Part shown: piece after piece, positions 50,135-59,549 of the stretch | How the letters are laid out: each line of letters begins with the position of its first letter | How positions within the stretch are numbered: the first letter of the stretch is position 1 | Position numbers and translations under genes: made by a program | Notes under the pieces: generated by a model | What the model was told of the DNA's origin: nothing | Seen by the model: only the letters and a program-made list of their open reading frames with translations | The model's database searches: none | NCBI RefSeq assembly: GCF_001751245.1 | Contig: NZ_LJGU01000114.1 | Coordinates: forward strand, 189,663-253,662 | Direction of reading: 5' to 3' | DNA from: Streptomyces oceani | Lineage (GTDB): Bacteria > Actinomycetota > Actinomycetes > Streptomycetales > Streptomycetaceae | DNA: 64,000 nucleotides

Positions 50135-50179
50135 ATACGAGTCGCCCCGCGTGGTCGTACGGGTACGGCGCCCGGCTGC

Positions 50180-50695
50180 TCAGGTGGTGAACGCCTCCAG
50201 CGTCACGTGTGCGGAGTCCGCGCCCACGTAGCCGACAGTCAGCCGCACCTCGTACGCTCCCTCGGTCTCCGAGGAGGCGTACGAGCGCTCCAGGCAGAGG
50301 TCCTCCTCGCAGGAGGTTCGCCGCTCGGCCTGGGGATAGTGGGTGTCCAACCACCCCCGTACGTCCGCGCGAGGCATACGGAACCGCCCGCTGACGAAGA
50401 CGTCGATCCCGTCGGCGCGTGTGCAGTCCGCTTCACTCGCGTCCTCAGGAAGCGTGCCGTGTGCGAAGGACAAAGCCTTGGAACAGGAAACGTCCGAACG
50501 CGAGTCGCGCACGTCGTCACTCGCCTCGGAGTGGTAGCCGAGCAGCCCGACGAACAGGACCAGCCCCACCACGGCCAGACCCGCCACACCGGCCAGGATC
50601 ACCAGAGGAACGGTCCACCACCGCCGGTGGCCGCCACGCGCCCCGCGGACGCGCCCGCTCTCGTCGGTCTCCCGGCCACTCACCACCCTGCCCAT
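50180..50695 (-). CDS. Membrane-anchored hypothetical protein
   Basis: I do not recognise the family. The 171-residue product has a basic cytoplasmic N-terminus (about 27 residues), one membrane segment (WWTVPLVILAGVAGLAVVGLVLFVGLLG split near residues 27-54) and an extracellular domain with four cysteines in VSCSKAL, ASEADCTR and RRTSCEEDLCLERSY, which may form disulfides. There is no repeat or catalytic motif. It could be a small regulator or envelope protein. It is a single gene with a loose ribosome site. Confidence 0.6.
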   Translation of the reverse strand: MGRVVSGRETDESGRVRGARGGHRRWWTVPLVILAGVAGLAVVGLVLFVGLLGYHSEASDDVRDSRSDVSCSKALSFAHGTLPEDASEADCTRADGIDVFVSGRFRMPRADVRGWLDTHYPQAERRTSCEEDLCLERSYASSETEGAYEVRLTVGYVGADSAHVTLEAFTT

Positions 50696-50746
50696 TACCC
50701 CGTGTCCCGTCCCGTCAACACCACCCCTGCGCGGGGTGGTTCGTCC

Positions 50747-51274
50747 TCAGCCCTCCCTCGGCGGATCCTCCCTCGGCGGCTCGTCGCCGTTGCCGCGACG
50801 GAGCGTACGCAGCCGGCCGCCGGGGCGCCACACGTCCGTGCAGATGTCCGGGATCGAGAGGTACACCCGTACCACCTCGGTCACGTCCGCCCGGAAGAGG
50901 TGGAACACGTCCGGCACCGCGCCCTCCGGTGCCGCCGCCGCGAAACGCGCCAACTCGGCCTCGTCGGTGACCTCGATCGCCCGGCCGGAGATCCGGACGT
51001 CACCGCCGCCCCCTTCCATCTCCGAGCCGTCACCGGGGTTGGCGTGCAGGGTGAAGCGCGGGTCCCGGCGCAGATCCAGTGCCTTGCGCGAGTTGGGCAT
51101 CATACCCAGCCACAGTTCGCCGCGACTGAAGTCCGCCTCCAGCACGGTCAGGCGCGGGGAACCGTCTGCACGGAGGGTCCCCAGCACATGGTGCTTGTGT
51201 GCGTCGAAGCGCTCACGCACGATGGCGGCGTGCGCCGGTTGTGCGGCCTCGACGTCTTTCCAGCTGATCGTCAT
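50747..51274 (-). CDS. Pyridoxamine 5'-phosphate oxidase-like flavin protein
   Basis: The 175-residue split-barrel protein has HHVLGTLRADGSPRLTVLEADF, LWLGMMPNSRKALDLRRDPRFTLH and RISGRAIEVTDEAE, typical of the PNPOx-like group that binds FMN or F420. There is no PNPOx substrate motif, so it is more likely an F420-dependent or flavin reductase-like protein. C-terminal Pro/Arg-rich tail after residue 160 is unstructured. Single gene. Confidence 0.85.
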   Translation of the reverse strand: MTISWKDVEAAQPAHAAIVRERFDAHKHHVLGTLRADGSPRLTVLEADFSRGELWLGMMPNSRKALDLRRDPRFTLHANPGDGSEMEGGGGDVRISGRAIEVTDEAELARFAAAAPEGAVPDVFHLFRADVTEVVRVYLSIPDICTDVWRPGGRLRTLRRGNGDEPPREDPPREG

Positions 51275-51358
51275 GCGCTCATGCTGACGTGGATACCGGA
51301 CGCCTGCTGTCTGGTATCCACGTCCGCGTGTGCGGGATTGCGCGCGTCTTCCCGCCGC

Positions 51359-51745
51359 TCAGCCGCCGCTGCCGTAGGGGCGGGTGAGGATCTCCATGGA
51401 GTGCCCGTCCGGGTCGTCGAAGTAGGTGCCCCGGCCGCCGTCCCGGTTGTTGATCTCACCTGGTCGGCCGTGTCCCGGGTCCGCGTAGTACGTCAGCCCG
51501 GCCTGCTTGATGCGTCCGAATATCGCGTCGAAGTCGGTCTCGGAGACCAGGAAGGCGTAGTGCTGCGGGGTGATGGCGCCGTCCTTCTGGTCCGCGTAGT
51601 CGAGGGTCACGCCATTGCTGACGAGCAGCGGCAGGAACGGCCCGTACCGCTCGCCGACCCGCAGGCCGAGCAGTTCGGCGAGGAAGGCGGCGGAGGCCTG
51701 TTTGTCACTGCTGGAGACGATGGTGTGGTTCAGTTCGACAGCCAT
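51359..51745 (-). CDS. VOC family protein
   Basis: This 128-residue protein has the vicinal-oxygen-chelate fold: LNHTIVSSSDKQASAAFLAELLG (metal His), QHYAFLVSETDFDAIFGRIKQAG and YFDDPDGHSMEILTRPYG (metal Glu). The full His/His/Glu set suggests metal binding and possibly dioxygenase or glyoxalase activity. ATG 51745 follows the ribosome-site-like sequence; stop at the gap before the PNPOx-like gene. Confidence 0.87.
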   Translation of the reverse strand: MAVELNHTIVSSSDKQASAAFLAELLGLRVGERYGPFLPLLVSNGVTLDYADQKDGAITPQHYAFLVSETDFDAIFGRIKQAGLTYYADPGHGRPGEINNRDGGRGTYFDDPDGHSMEILTRPYGSGG

Positions 51746-51992
51746 GATGAAACGGTAAGTCTGATGACATCGGCTCTCCACACGGGAACCATGCCCGACT
51801 ACTGGGGGCACGAGGCACACGCACACACGTGACAGGACCGAGGCGGATGTCGACCGAGTCACCGAGCTGCGAGTACGTGGCTGTGCCACCCCAGCCGTGG
51901 CACCGGCTCGGCCGACGGCCCTAGGTCCGCCCTCCGCCCGGGACGGTGCGCAGGACGGCTACACACGCTGCTCCCGCCCTCTCCGGAGCAAC

Positions 51993-52664
51993 TCAGCCAC
52001 CGGTTTTCGCCAACGCCGCCTGTGCCGCCGGACGCAGCCGGTGGTGGGCGGCTGCCTCCCGCAGCACGACGCGAGCCCGCGGGTCCCCGATCCGACCGAG
52101 CCCCTCGACGCAGGCCAGTGCCAACGCGGTGTGCCCGCCGGGGCGTTGGAGCAGCCTGGCCAGCAGCGCGGTCAGGGTCGGCACGGACTCGGGGGCCCGC
52201 AGGGCGACCAGCAGCCTTACCGGGTGCAGCGCGTAGGCGGTGCGCAGCTCGTTGGTGGCGAGCGCGGCGGCGGCCCGTGCCGTCCGCGGGTCGCCGAGCC
52301 GTACGAGGGCGTGCGCGGCGGTGCCGCCACGCACCGGGTCACGGTAGTTGAGCAGGAAGATGAGGGTTTCGAAGGCCCGCCGGTCCCCGGCACAGCCGAG
52401 TGTGAAGGCGGCGATCTCCCGTGCCCACAGTGGCTGTCCGGGTTCGATCAGCACCTCGGCCAGGGTGTCCCGGGACTCCTGGCTGCCGTCCTGGGCGAGC
52501 GTGCTCAGTTCGGCACAGCGTGCCGTCGCGCCGGGATCGGTCGCCGCGACCCGCACTGCCTCGGCGTCGGCTGCCTCGGCCTCGCTGCGTACACGGCTCA
52601 GCAACGCCGCGAGTTGGGCGCTTCTCTGGTGTTCGGACGGTCGGTACCGGCGATTGGTTGGCAT
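51993..52664 (-). CDS. HEAT-repeat protein
   Basis: The 223-residue protein is made of HEAT/PBS-lyase-like repeats: EIAAFTLGCAGDRRAFETLIFLL, AHALVRLGDPRTARAAAALA and CVEGLGRIGDPRARVVLREAAAHH. These form an alpha-solenoid for protein or nucleic-acid binding. No catalytic residue is visible. It is divergent from the ethylmalonyl-CoA pathway cluster, 375 bp away, and may be unrelated. Confidence 0.85.
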   Translation of the reverse strand: MPTNRRYRPSEHQRSAQLAALLSRVRSEAEAADAEAVRVAATDPGATARCAELSTLAQDGSQESRDTLAEVLIEPGQPLWAREIAAFTLGCAGDRRAFETLIFLLNYRDPVRGGTAAHALVRLGDPRTARAAAALATNELRTAYALHPVRLLVALRAPESVPTLTALLARLLQRPGGHTALALACVEGLGRIGDPRARVVLREAAAHHRLRPAAQAALAKTGG

Positions 52665-53039
52665 TTGGCCCCCTTCTATCCGTATAGATACCGCAGATCC
52701 GTGGAACGTCCAGAGTTCGCGTTCGGACGCCCTGGCTGGAAAACGCCGCTGTGCGTCTCAGGTCACAGTCGCTACCCCCTGGCGTTCTTGTTACCCGCCA
52801 GTTAGCCTGCTCATCAGAGCGGCACCCCCGCTCAGGCGGCCTCGTGACGCAGCCGCCGTGAGTGCGAGTCGGTTCGGTGATCCCCGTACCCGACGCGGCC
52901 CCGGGACAGGGCCGGCGTCGGTTCCGCGGAGCTTCGGCTTCGACTGTCGAGCGCCCCGGCGCACGACAGTACGTACGGCACACACCCGCATCAGTCACGC
53001 CCCGCTCGGGGCATGTGTCACAACCTCTGGAGTCCCGTG
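52665..53039. other. Divergent promoter gap before the HAD gene
   Basis: No gene is seen in this 375-bp region. GTTACCCGCCAGTTAG (52790-52805) resembles the TTAC-N6-GTAA-like sites of fatty-acid-degradation repressors in actinomycetes, and a TATC-CGTATA-GATA element (52677-52691) lies by the HEAT-repeat promoter. Confidence 0.4.
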
Positions 53040-54824
53040 ATGGACCGTCCCCCTCTCAGTACCGTCGCCGTCGTCGGCCTGGGCACCATGGGCACCGGCA
53101 TCTCCGAACTACTCGTCCGCGGTGGCCGCGAGGTCATCGGCATCGACACGGACCCCGCCGCCGCCCGGCAGGCCGTGTCCGCCCTGCGCTCCTCCACCGA
53201 GCGCGCCGTGCGCCGAGAGCGCCTCACCGAGGTCGAACGGCAGGACGCGCTGGCCCGGTTCCGTACCTTCACCGATCTGCACGCCGCGGCCGAGGCGGAG
53301 TTGGTGATCGAGGTCGTGCCGGAGGACTACGACATCAAGTGCCAGGTGTTCGCCACGCTGGACACCGTCGTGAAGGCGGACACGATTCTCGCCACCGGCA
53401 CGAACGCGCTCTCCGTGACCCGGCTCGCCGCCGACTCGGACCGGCCCGAACGGGTGGTGGGCCTGCACTTCTTCCATCCCGCGCCCGCGATGCGGCTCGT
53501 CGAGGTGGCGTCCTCGGTGCTCACCGCCCCGCAGGCGGTGGCATCGGTCACCCAACTCGCCCGGGACCTCGGCAAAGACCCGATCCCGGTCGGCGACCGT
53601 CCCGGATTCCTCGCGGACGGGCTGCTGTTCGGCTACCTCAACCAGGCCGCCGCGATGTACGAGTCTCGGTACGCCACCCGCGAGGACATCGACGCCGCGA
53701 TGCGGCTGGGCTGCGGCCTGCCCATGGGGCCGCTGGCGCTGCTGGACCTGATCGGTATCGACACCGCGCGCACCGTGCTGGACGCGATGCACGCGGCCTC
53801 GCACGACCGGCTGCACGCTCCGGCTCCGGTGCTGCGCCAGCTCAGCGACGCCGGGCTGAACGGCCGCAAGGCCGGCCGCGGCTTCTACACCTACGCCGCG
53901 CCTGGCAGCGGGGAGATCGTCCGGGACGCGGACACCCCGGACCCGGCCGGCACGGACACGGCAGCGCGTACGGTTCGGGAGGTCGGAGTCGCCGGTTCCG
54001 GCACGATGGCCTCGGGCATCGCGGAGGTCTTCGCCACCGCCGGCTTCCCGGTGGTGCTGACCGCCCGCAGCGCCGCCAAGGCCGAGACCGCGCGAACCCG
54101 GGTCGCCGCCTCGCTGGACCGGGCGGTGGCCAAGGGGCGGCTGGACGAGGCTGACCGGGACGCGGCTCTGGAGCGCGTACGGACCGCCGACACGCTCGAC
54201 GCGCTCTCCCGCGCCGATCTGGTGGTGGAGGCGATCACCGAGGAACTGCCGGCCAAGCAGCGGTTGTTCGCGGAGCTGGACGAGATCTGCAAGCCGGACG
54301 CCGTGCTTGCGACGACCACCTCCTCGCTGCCGGTGGTCGCCTGCGCCCGCGCCACCGCCCGCCCCCGGGACGTGGTCGGAATGCACTTCTTCAACCCGGC
54401 GCCGGCGATGAAGCTGGTCGAGGTGGTCCGTACGGTGCTCACCGGCGACGCGGCGCACGCCACCGTACGGCAGGTCACCCGGCGGTTGGGCAAGCACCCG
54501 GTGGACTGCGGGGACCGGGCCGGCTTCATCGTGAACGCGCTGCTCTTCCCGTACCTCAACAACGCGATCAAGATGGCGCAGGAGCACTACGCCTCGCTGG
54601 ACGACATCGACGCCGCGATGCGCCTCGGCGGCGGCTACCCGATGGGCCCGTTCGAGCTGTTGGACGTGGTCGGCCTGGACGTCTCGCTGGCCATCGAGCG
54701 GGTGCTGCACAGCGAGTTCCGCGATCCGGGGCTGGCGCCCGCGCCACTGCTGGAACATCTCGTCGCCGCCGGCTGCCTGGGTCGCAAGACGGGCCGGGGA
54801 TTCCGCGAGTACGCGCGACGGTGA
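53040..54824 (+). CDS. 3-hydroxyacyl-CoA dehydrogenase, tandem double-length (PaaH-like)
   Basis: This 594-residue protein consists of two full 3-hydroxyacyl-CoA dehydrogenase modules. Each has a Rossmann site (VVGLGTMGTG near residue 13; VAGSGTMASGIAEV near 320), a catalytic His in HFFHPAPAM or HFFNPAPAM, and a C-terminal domain with GDRPGFLADGLL / GDRAGFIVNALLFPYLN. One ATG/GTG start pair at 53037-53040 is preceded by GGAG. The enzyme makes acetoacetyl-CoA from 3-hydroxybutyryl-CoA or the reverse, feeding crotonyl-CoA to the ethylmalonyl-CoA pathway. First gene of the 53-64 kb block. Confidence 0.9.
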   Translation: MDRPPLSTVAVVGLGTMGTGISELLVRGGREVIGIDTDPAAARQAVSALRSSTERAVRRERLTEVERQDALARFRTFTDLHAAAEAELVIEVVPEDYDIKCQVFATLDTVVKADTILATGTNALSVTRLAADSDRPERVVGLHFFHPAPAMRLVEVASSVLTAPQAVASVTQLARDLGKDPIPVGDRPGFLADGLLFGYLNQAAAMYESRYATREDIDAAMRLGCGLPMGPLALLDLIGIDTARTVLDAMHAASHDRLHAPAPVLRQLSDAGLNGRKAGRGFYTYAAPGSGEIVRDADTPDPAGTDTAARTVREVGVAGSGTMASGIAEVFATAGFPVVLTARSAAKAETARTRVAASLDRAVAKGRLDEADRDAALERVRTADTLDALSRADLVVEAITEELPAKQRLFAELDEICKPDAVLATTTSSLPVVACARATARPRDVVGMHFFNPAPAMKLVEVVRTVLTGDAAHATVRQVTRRLGKHPVDCGDRAGFIVNALLFPYLNNAIKMAQEHYASLDDIDAAMRLGGGYPMGPFELLDVVGLDVSLAIERVLHSEFRDPGLAPAPLLEHLVAAGCLGRKTGRGFREYARR

Positions 54825-54913
54825 CCGGCCCCGGGCGTGGGCCCGGCACGTGGTCGAACGGCGACTGGGGCGGGTTGCTCGAGCCCCCGGCGGCCAACCC
54901 GCCCCCGACGCAG

Positions 54914-54928
54914 GTCACACGGTGTAAC
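54914..54928. promoter_or_regulatory. TetR operator-like palindrome
   Basis: GTCACACGGTGTAAC, a near-palindrome with a CAC-N3-GTG core, lies 10 bp before the TetR gene's ATG 54938. The same CAC-N3-GTGT core recurs twice before ccr (55901-55935). Confidence 0.5.
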
Positions 54929-54937
54929 GTGCCCCAC

Positions 54938-55720
54938 ATGCCGGAGCCCGCGAAGTCTTCCCACACCCCCGCCGCCACCCCGCAGCGCCTCAGGTTGCGC
55001 CGGCAGCTCGCAGCCGCGGCCATGGAGCTGTTCGCGACGAAGGGATACGAGGAGACGACCGTCGACGAGATCGCCGCGCAGGCGGGCGTGGCCCGGCGTA
55101 CGTTCTTCCGGCACTTCCGCTCGAAGGAAGAGGCGATCTTCCCGGACCACGACGACACCCTGGTGCGGGCCCAGGCGGTGCTGGAGGCGGCGCCCGCGCA
55201 CGAGCACCCGCTGGACACGGTGTGCCGTGGCATCAAGGAAGTCATGAAGATGTACGCCTACTCCCCCAAGGGCAGCGTCGAGCGCTACAAGCTCACCCGT
55301 GAGGTGCCGGCGCTGCGCGAGCGGGAGATCGCCTCGGTGGCGCGGTACGAACGGCTCTTCACCCGCTACCTGTTGGCGCACTTCGACGAGGCGGCGTACG
55401 GCGACGGGGTGAGCGACTTCGACGAACCGCTGCTGGCCGAGGTGGCCGCCTCGGCGGTGGTCACCGCGCACAACCACGTGCTGCGGCGCTGGCTGCGCAG
55501 TGGCGCCACCGGCGACGTGGAGGGACAGCTCGACCACGCCTTCGCGATCGTCCGGCGCACCTTCGGCACCGGCTTCGGCGCCAGCCGGGCGGGCTCGGGA
55601 GCGCGCCCGGGCGGGGCCCGTACCACCCGGGAGGGCGAGGTACTGGTCACCGTGGCTCGTACGGACGCTCCGCTGGAGCAGATCATGACCTCCATCGAAG
55701 AGGTCCTGCGCAAGGACTGA
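54938..55720 (+). CDS. TetR family regulator of the ethylmalonyl-CoA cluster
   Basis: The 260-residue regulator starts at ATG 54938 (GTG 54929 is also possible). The DNA-binding domain is at residues about 18-70 (RRQLAAAAMELFATKGYEETTVDEIAAQAGVARRTFFRHFRSKEE). The C-terminal domain is long with an extra Gly/Ala/Arg-rich segment. It is encoded between the HAD gene and ccr and probably controls the pathway genes and itself via the CAC-N3-GTG sites. Such TetR proteins in ccr loci may respond to acyl-CoA. The start of the gene is on the same strand as the operon. Confidence 0.9.
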   Translation: MPEPAKSSHTPAATPQRLRLRRQLAAAAMELFATKGYEETTVDEIAAQAGVARRTFFRHFRSKEEAIFPDHDDTLVRAQAVLEAAPAHEHPLDTVCRGIKEVMKMYAYSPKGSVERYKLTREVPALREREIASVARYERLFTRYLLAHFDEAAYGDGVSDFDEPLLAEVAASAVVTAHNHVLRRWLRSGATGDVEGQLDHAFAIVRRTFGTGFGASRAGSGARPGGARTTREGEVLVTVARTDAPLEQIMTSIEEVLRKD

Positions 55721-56127
55721 CCGGCTTCCCGCCCACCCGCACGCGCACCTCCGCGGCACGCGCATCTCGCGGCACACGGCACTGAGCGCGCGGCGGCCGC
55801 GACCAGGGAACCGTCCCGGTTCACCCGAGCCCGGACGGCGCCCACGGCGACCGTCGCGCGCTCATCCGTGCGCCCTCCATGACATCCGAGAGCAGTTTCT
55901 GGCACCGAGTGTCTTGTGTCCTGGCACTGGGTGTCATACGGTGGTCGGTGTCCGGGCGCTGTCCCACACGGCAGCACCCGTGCGCGTCCGGACACCCGCG
56001 TCACCGGCCCGTGCGCGCCCACCAGGCGCCACCGGAGTCGGACAGGACGAAGCCGAACCGACGGCACTGCCTCACACCGACGTCCCTCAAGCGTTCTCCA
56101 GTCAATGCGCTTCGCCGGAGGCACACC
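55721..56127. other. Regulatory gap upstream of ccr
   Basis: A 407-bp gap without a supported gene. It contains the paired operator units and a candidate promoter near 55914-55942 (see next entry) and gives a leader of about 180 nt. Confidence 0.5.
55901..55942 (+). promoter_or_regulatory. ccr promoter with paired operator units
   Basis: GGCACCGAGTGTC (55901-55913) and GGCACTGGGTGTC (55923-55935) are near-palindromes 22 bp apart. They overlap a promoter-like TTGTGT (55914-55919), 17 bp, TACGGT (55937-55942). They share the CAC-N3-GTGT core with the TetR operator at 54914-54928. Confidence 0.5.
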
Positions 56128-57525
56128 GTGAACGACATACTCGACGCGATCCTCGCGTCCGACACCTCAGCAGCAGACTTCGCCAAGCTGGACCTCCCCG
56201 AGTCCTACCGTGCGGTCACCGTGCGGAAGGACGAGGCCGAGATGTTCGACGGCCTGAGCAGCAAGGAGAAGGACCCGCGCGAGTCCCTCCATCTGGACGA
56301 GGTGCCGGTTCCCGAACTCGGGCCCGGCGAGGCCCTGGTGGCCGTTATGGCCTCCTCGGTCAACTACAACTCCGTGTGGACCTCGATCTTCGAGCCGATG
56401 CCCACCTTCGGCTTCCTGGAGCGCTACGGGAAGCTCTCCCCGCTGACCCGCCGGCACGACCTGCCGTACCACGTCATCGGCTCCGACCTGGCGGGCGTGG
56501 TGCTGCGGACCGGGGCGGGGGTGAACAGCTGGCGTCCCGGCGACGAAGTGGTCGCGCACTGCCTGTCGGTGGAGTTGGAGAGTTCCGACGGGCACAACGA
56601 CACGATGCTCGACCCGGAGCAGCGCATCTGGGGCTTCGAGACGAACTTCGGCGGCCTTGCCGACATCGCGCTGGTCAAGTCCAACCAGCTGATGCCCAAG
56701 CCGGACCACCTCAGCTGGGAGGAAGCCGCCTCCCCCGGACTGGTCAACTCCACCGCCTACCGGCAGTTGGTCTCCCGCAACGGCGCCGGCATGAAGCAGG
56801 GCGACAACGTGCTGATCTGGGGTGCGAGCGGCGGACTCGGCTCATACGCCACGCAGTTCGCGCTGGCCGGCGGCGCCACCCCGATCTGCGTGGTCTCCAG
56901 TGACCAGAAGGCCGAGATCTGCCGGCGGATGGGCGCCGAGGCGATCATCGACCGGAACGCCGAGGGATACGAGTTCTGGTCGGACGAGCAGACCCAGAAC
57001 CCGCGCGAGTGGAAGCGGTTCGGCAAGCGCATCCGGGAACTCACCGGCGGCGAGGATGTCGACATCGTCTTCGAACACCCCGGCCGGGAGACCTTCGGCG
57101 CCTCCGTCTACGTCACCCGCAAGGGCGGCACCATCGTCACCTGCGCCTCCACCTCCGGGTACCAGCACCAGTACGACAACCGCTACCTCTGGATGTCGCT
57201 GAAGCGCATCGTCGGCTCGCACTTCGCCAACTACCGCGAGGCGTGGGAGGCCAACCGGCTGATCGCCAAGGGCAAGATCCACCCCACGGTGTCCAAAACC
57301 TACCCGCTCGAGCAGACCGGGCAGGCGGCCCACGACGTGCACCACAACCGCCACCAGGGCAAGGTCGGGGTGCTGGCGCTCGCCCCCGAGGAGGGGCTGG
57401 GGGTGCGGGACCACGAGTTGCGCGCCCAGCACCTGGACGCCATCAACCTGTTCCGCGCGGACGCCGGTCCACAGGCGCGGTCCGAGACCCGCGCCCCGGC
57501 CACCGCAGAGCGCAGGGCCGCCTGA
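56128..57525 (+). CDS. ccr: Crotonyl-CoA carboxylase/reductase
   Basis: The 465-residue enzyme starts at GTG 56128 behind GGAGG. It reductively carboxylates crotonyl-CoA to ethylmalonyl-CoA with NADPH and CO2, the committed step of the pathway and a supply of extender units. The MDR-type fold shows SVNYNSVWTSIFEPMPTFGFLERYGK, RHDLPYHVIGSDLAGVVLRTG, GWELESSDGHNDT-like ELESSDGHND, the Rossmann VLIWGASGGLGSYATQFAL and VFEHPGRETFGASVYVTRKGG, typical of Ccr rather than ordinary reductases. The stop overlaps the mutase start by 1 nt. Confidence 0.94.
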   Translation: MNDILDAILASDTSAADFAKLDLPESYRAVTVRKDEAEMFDGLSSKEKDPRESLHLDEVPVPELGPGEALVAVMASSVNYNSVWTSIFEPMPTFGFLERYGKLSPLTRRHDLPYHVIGSDLAGVVLRTGAGVNSWRPGDEVVAHCLSVELESSDGHNDTMLDPEQRIWGFETNFGGLADIALVKSNQLMPKPDHLSWEEAASPGLVNSTAYRQLVSRNGAGMKQGDNVLIWGASGGLGSYATQFALAGGATPICVVSSDQKAEICRRMGAEAIIDRNAEGYEFWSDEQTQNPREWKRFGKRIRELTGGEDVDIVFEHPGRETFGASVYVTRKGGTIVTCASTSGYQHQYDNRYLWMSLKRIVGSHFANYREAWEANRLIAKGKIHPTVSKTYPLEQTGQAAHDVHHNRHQGKVGVLALAPEEGLGVRDHELRAQHLDAINLFRADAGPQARSETRAPATAERRAA

Positions 57526-59549
57526 TGACCGAGCGGCACAAGGACCGCCCGTGGTTGATGCGGACGTACGCCGGGCACTCCACGGCGGAGGCGTCCAACG
57601 CGCTGTACCGGCGCAACCTGGCCAAGGGGCAGACGGGGCTGTCCGTCGCCTTCGACCTGCCGACCCAGACCGGCTACGACCCGGACCACGTCCTGGCCCG
57701 CGGCGAGGTCGGGAGGGTGGGGGTGCCGGTCTCCCATCTGGGCGACATGCGGCGGCTGTTCCAGGACATCCCGCTGGAACGGATGAACACCTCGATGACC
57801 ATCAACGCCACCGCCATGTGGCTGCTGGCGCTCTACCAGGTGGTCGCCGAGGAACAGGGCGCGGACATCTCCGAGCTCCAGGGGACCACGCAGAACGACA
57901 TCGTCAAGGAGTACCTCTCCCGCGGCACCCATGTCTTCCCGCCCGGGCCCAGCCTGCGGCTGACCACCGACATGATCGCCTACACGGTCAACCACATCCC
58001 CAAGTGGAACCCGATCAACATCTGCAGCTACCACCTCCAGGAGGCCGGAGCCACCCCGGTGCAGGAGATCGCGTACGCCATGAGCACCGCGATCGCCGTG
58101 CTTGACTCGGTGTTCGACTCCGGCCAGGTGCCTCAGGAGCGCAAGGGTGACGTGGTCGGCCGGATGTCCTTCTTCGTCAACGCCGGCGTGCGCTTCGTCG
58201 AGGAGATGTGCAAGATGCGGGCTTTCGGCCGTATCTGGGACCAGATCGCCAGGGAGCGGTACGGCGTCGAGAACCCCAAGCAGCGTCGCTTCCGGTACGG
58301 CGTGCAGGTCAACTCGCTGGGCCTGACCGAGGCGCAGCCGGAGAACAACGTGCAGCGCATCGTGCTGGAGATGCTCGCGGTCACGCTGTCGAAGGACGCC
58401 CGCGCCCGGGCCGTACAACTGCCCGCCTGGAACGAGGCGCTGGGCCTGCCCCGGCCCTGGGACCAGCAGTGGTCACTGCGCATCCAGCAGGTGCTGGCGC
58501 ACGAGAGCGACCTGCTGGAGTACGAGGACCTGTTCGCCGGCTCGTACGTCGTCGAGGAGAAGGTCGACGCGCTGACCCGGGACGCGCTCGCGGAGATCGA
58601 CCACGTCCAGGAGCTGGGTGGGGTGATGGCCGCCGTGGAGTCCGGCTACCTCAAGTCCCAGCTGGTCTCCTCGCACGCCGAGCACCGCGCGCGGGTCGAG
58701 TCCGGCGAGGCGAGCATCGTCGGGGTCAACTGCTACGAGGCCACCGAGCCCAGTCCCCTCACCGCCGACCTGGACACCGCGATCATGACGGTGGACGCGG
58801 AGGGAGAGGCGGGTGTGGTGTCCGCCGTACGCGACTGGCGGACGACCCGCGACCAGCCGTACGTCTATCCGCCCTCGGCCGAGGCGCTGCGGCTGCTCAA
58901 GGAGGCCGCGGCCGGGGACGCCAACCTGATGGAGGCAACCCTCGAGTGTGCCCGCGCCGGGGTCACCACGGGCGAGTGGGCCGGCGCGCTGCGTGAGGTG
59001 TTCGGCGAGTTCCGGGCACCAACCGGAGTGAGCGGCGCCCCGGTCGCCGTGTCCGCCGAGGAGGGCTCGACGCTGCGGCTGGTACGCCGCCGGGTGGAGC
59101 GTACGACGGCCGACCTGGGCGGCGGCCGGCTGCGGCTGCTGGTGGGGAAACCGGGCCTGGACGGGCACAGCAACGGCGCCGAGCAGATCGCCGTACGCGC
59201 CCGGGACGCCGGCTTCGAGGTGGTCTACCAGGGCATCCGGCTGACTCCCGAGCAGATCGTCACAGCCGCCGTGGCCGAGGACGTGCACTGCGTCGGACTG
59301 TCCATCCTCTCCGGCTCGCACGCCGAACTGGTCCCCGACGTACTGGAGCGACTACGGCGGGCCGGCGCCTCGGACATCCCGGTCATCGTCGGCGGCATCA
59401 TCCCCACCACCGACGCCGAGGCTCTTCGGAAAGCCGGCGTGGCGGCCGTCTTCACCCCGAAGGACTTCGGGATCACGGAGATCATCGGCCGTATCGTCGA
59501 CGAGATCCGCACCGCGAACGAACTCGACCCCCTGGAGGTCCCCGCATGA
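57525..59549 (+). CDS. meaA: Ethylmalonyl-CoA mutase (MeaA-type, B12-dependent)
   Basis: This 674-residue protein is a methylmalonyl-CoA mutase-like enzyme with substrate barrel and cobalamin domain in one chain. Barrel: AFDLPTQTGYDPDHVLARGEVGRVGV, FPPGPSLRLTTDMIAYT, IGNICSYHLQEAGATPVQEIAYAMSTAIAVLD (split in the family). C-terminal B12 domain: LVGKPGLDGHSNGAEQIA with Asp546, His548 and Gly551 (DxHxxG), then GLSILSGSHAELVPDV. It converts ethylmalonyl-CoA to methylsuccinyl-CoA. ATG 57525 overlaps the ccr stop. The stop overlaps the lyase start by 4 nt. Confidence 0.94.
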   Translation: MTERHKDRPWLMRTYAGHSTAEASNALYRRNLAKGQTGLSVAFDLPTQTGYDPDHVLARGEVGRVGVPVSHLGDMRRLFQDIPLERMNTSMTINATAMWLLALYQVVAEEQGADISELQGTTQNDIVKEYLSRGTHVFPPGPSLRLTTDMIAYTVNHIPKWNPINICSYHLQEAGATPVQEIAYAMSTAIAVLDSVFDSGQVPQERKGDVVGRMSFFVNAGVRFVEEMCKMRAFGRIWDQIARERYGVENPKQRRFRYGVQVNSLGLTEAQPENNVQRIVLEMLAVTLSKDARARAVQLPAWNEALGLPRPWDQQWSLRIQQVLAHESDLLEYEDLFAGSYVVEEKVDALTRDALAEIDHVQELGGVMAAVESGYLKSQLVSSHAEHRARVESGEASIVGVNCYEATEPSPLTADLDTAIMTVDAEGEAGVVSAVRDWRTTRDQPYVYPPSAEALRLLKEAAAGDANLMEATLECARAGVTTGEWAGALREVFGEFRAPTGVSGAPVAVSAEEGSTLRLVRRRVERTTADLGGGRLRLLVGKPGLDGHSNGAEQIAVRARDAGFEVVYQGIRLTPEQIVTAAVAEDVHCVGLSILSGSHAELVPDVLERLRRAGASDIPVIVGGIIPTTDAEALRKAGVAAVFTPKDFGITEIIGRIVDEIRTANELDPLEVPA

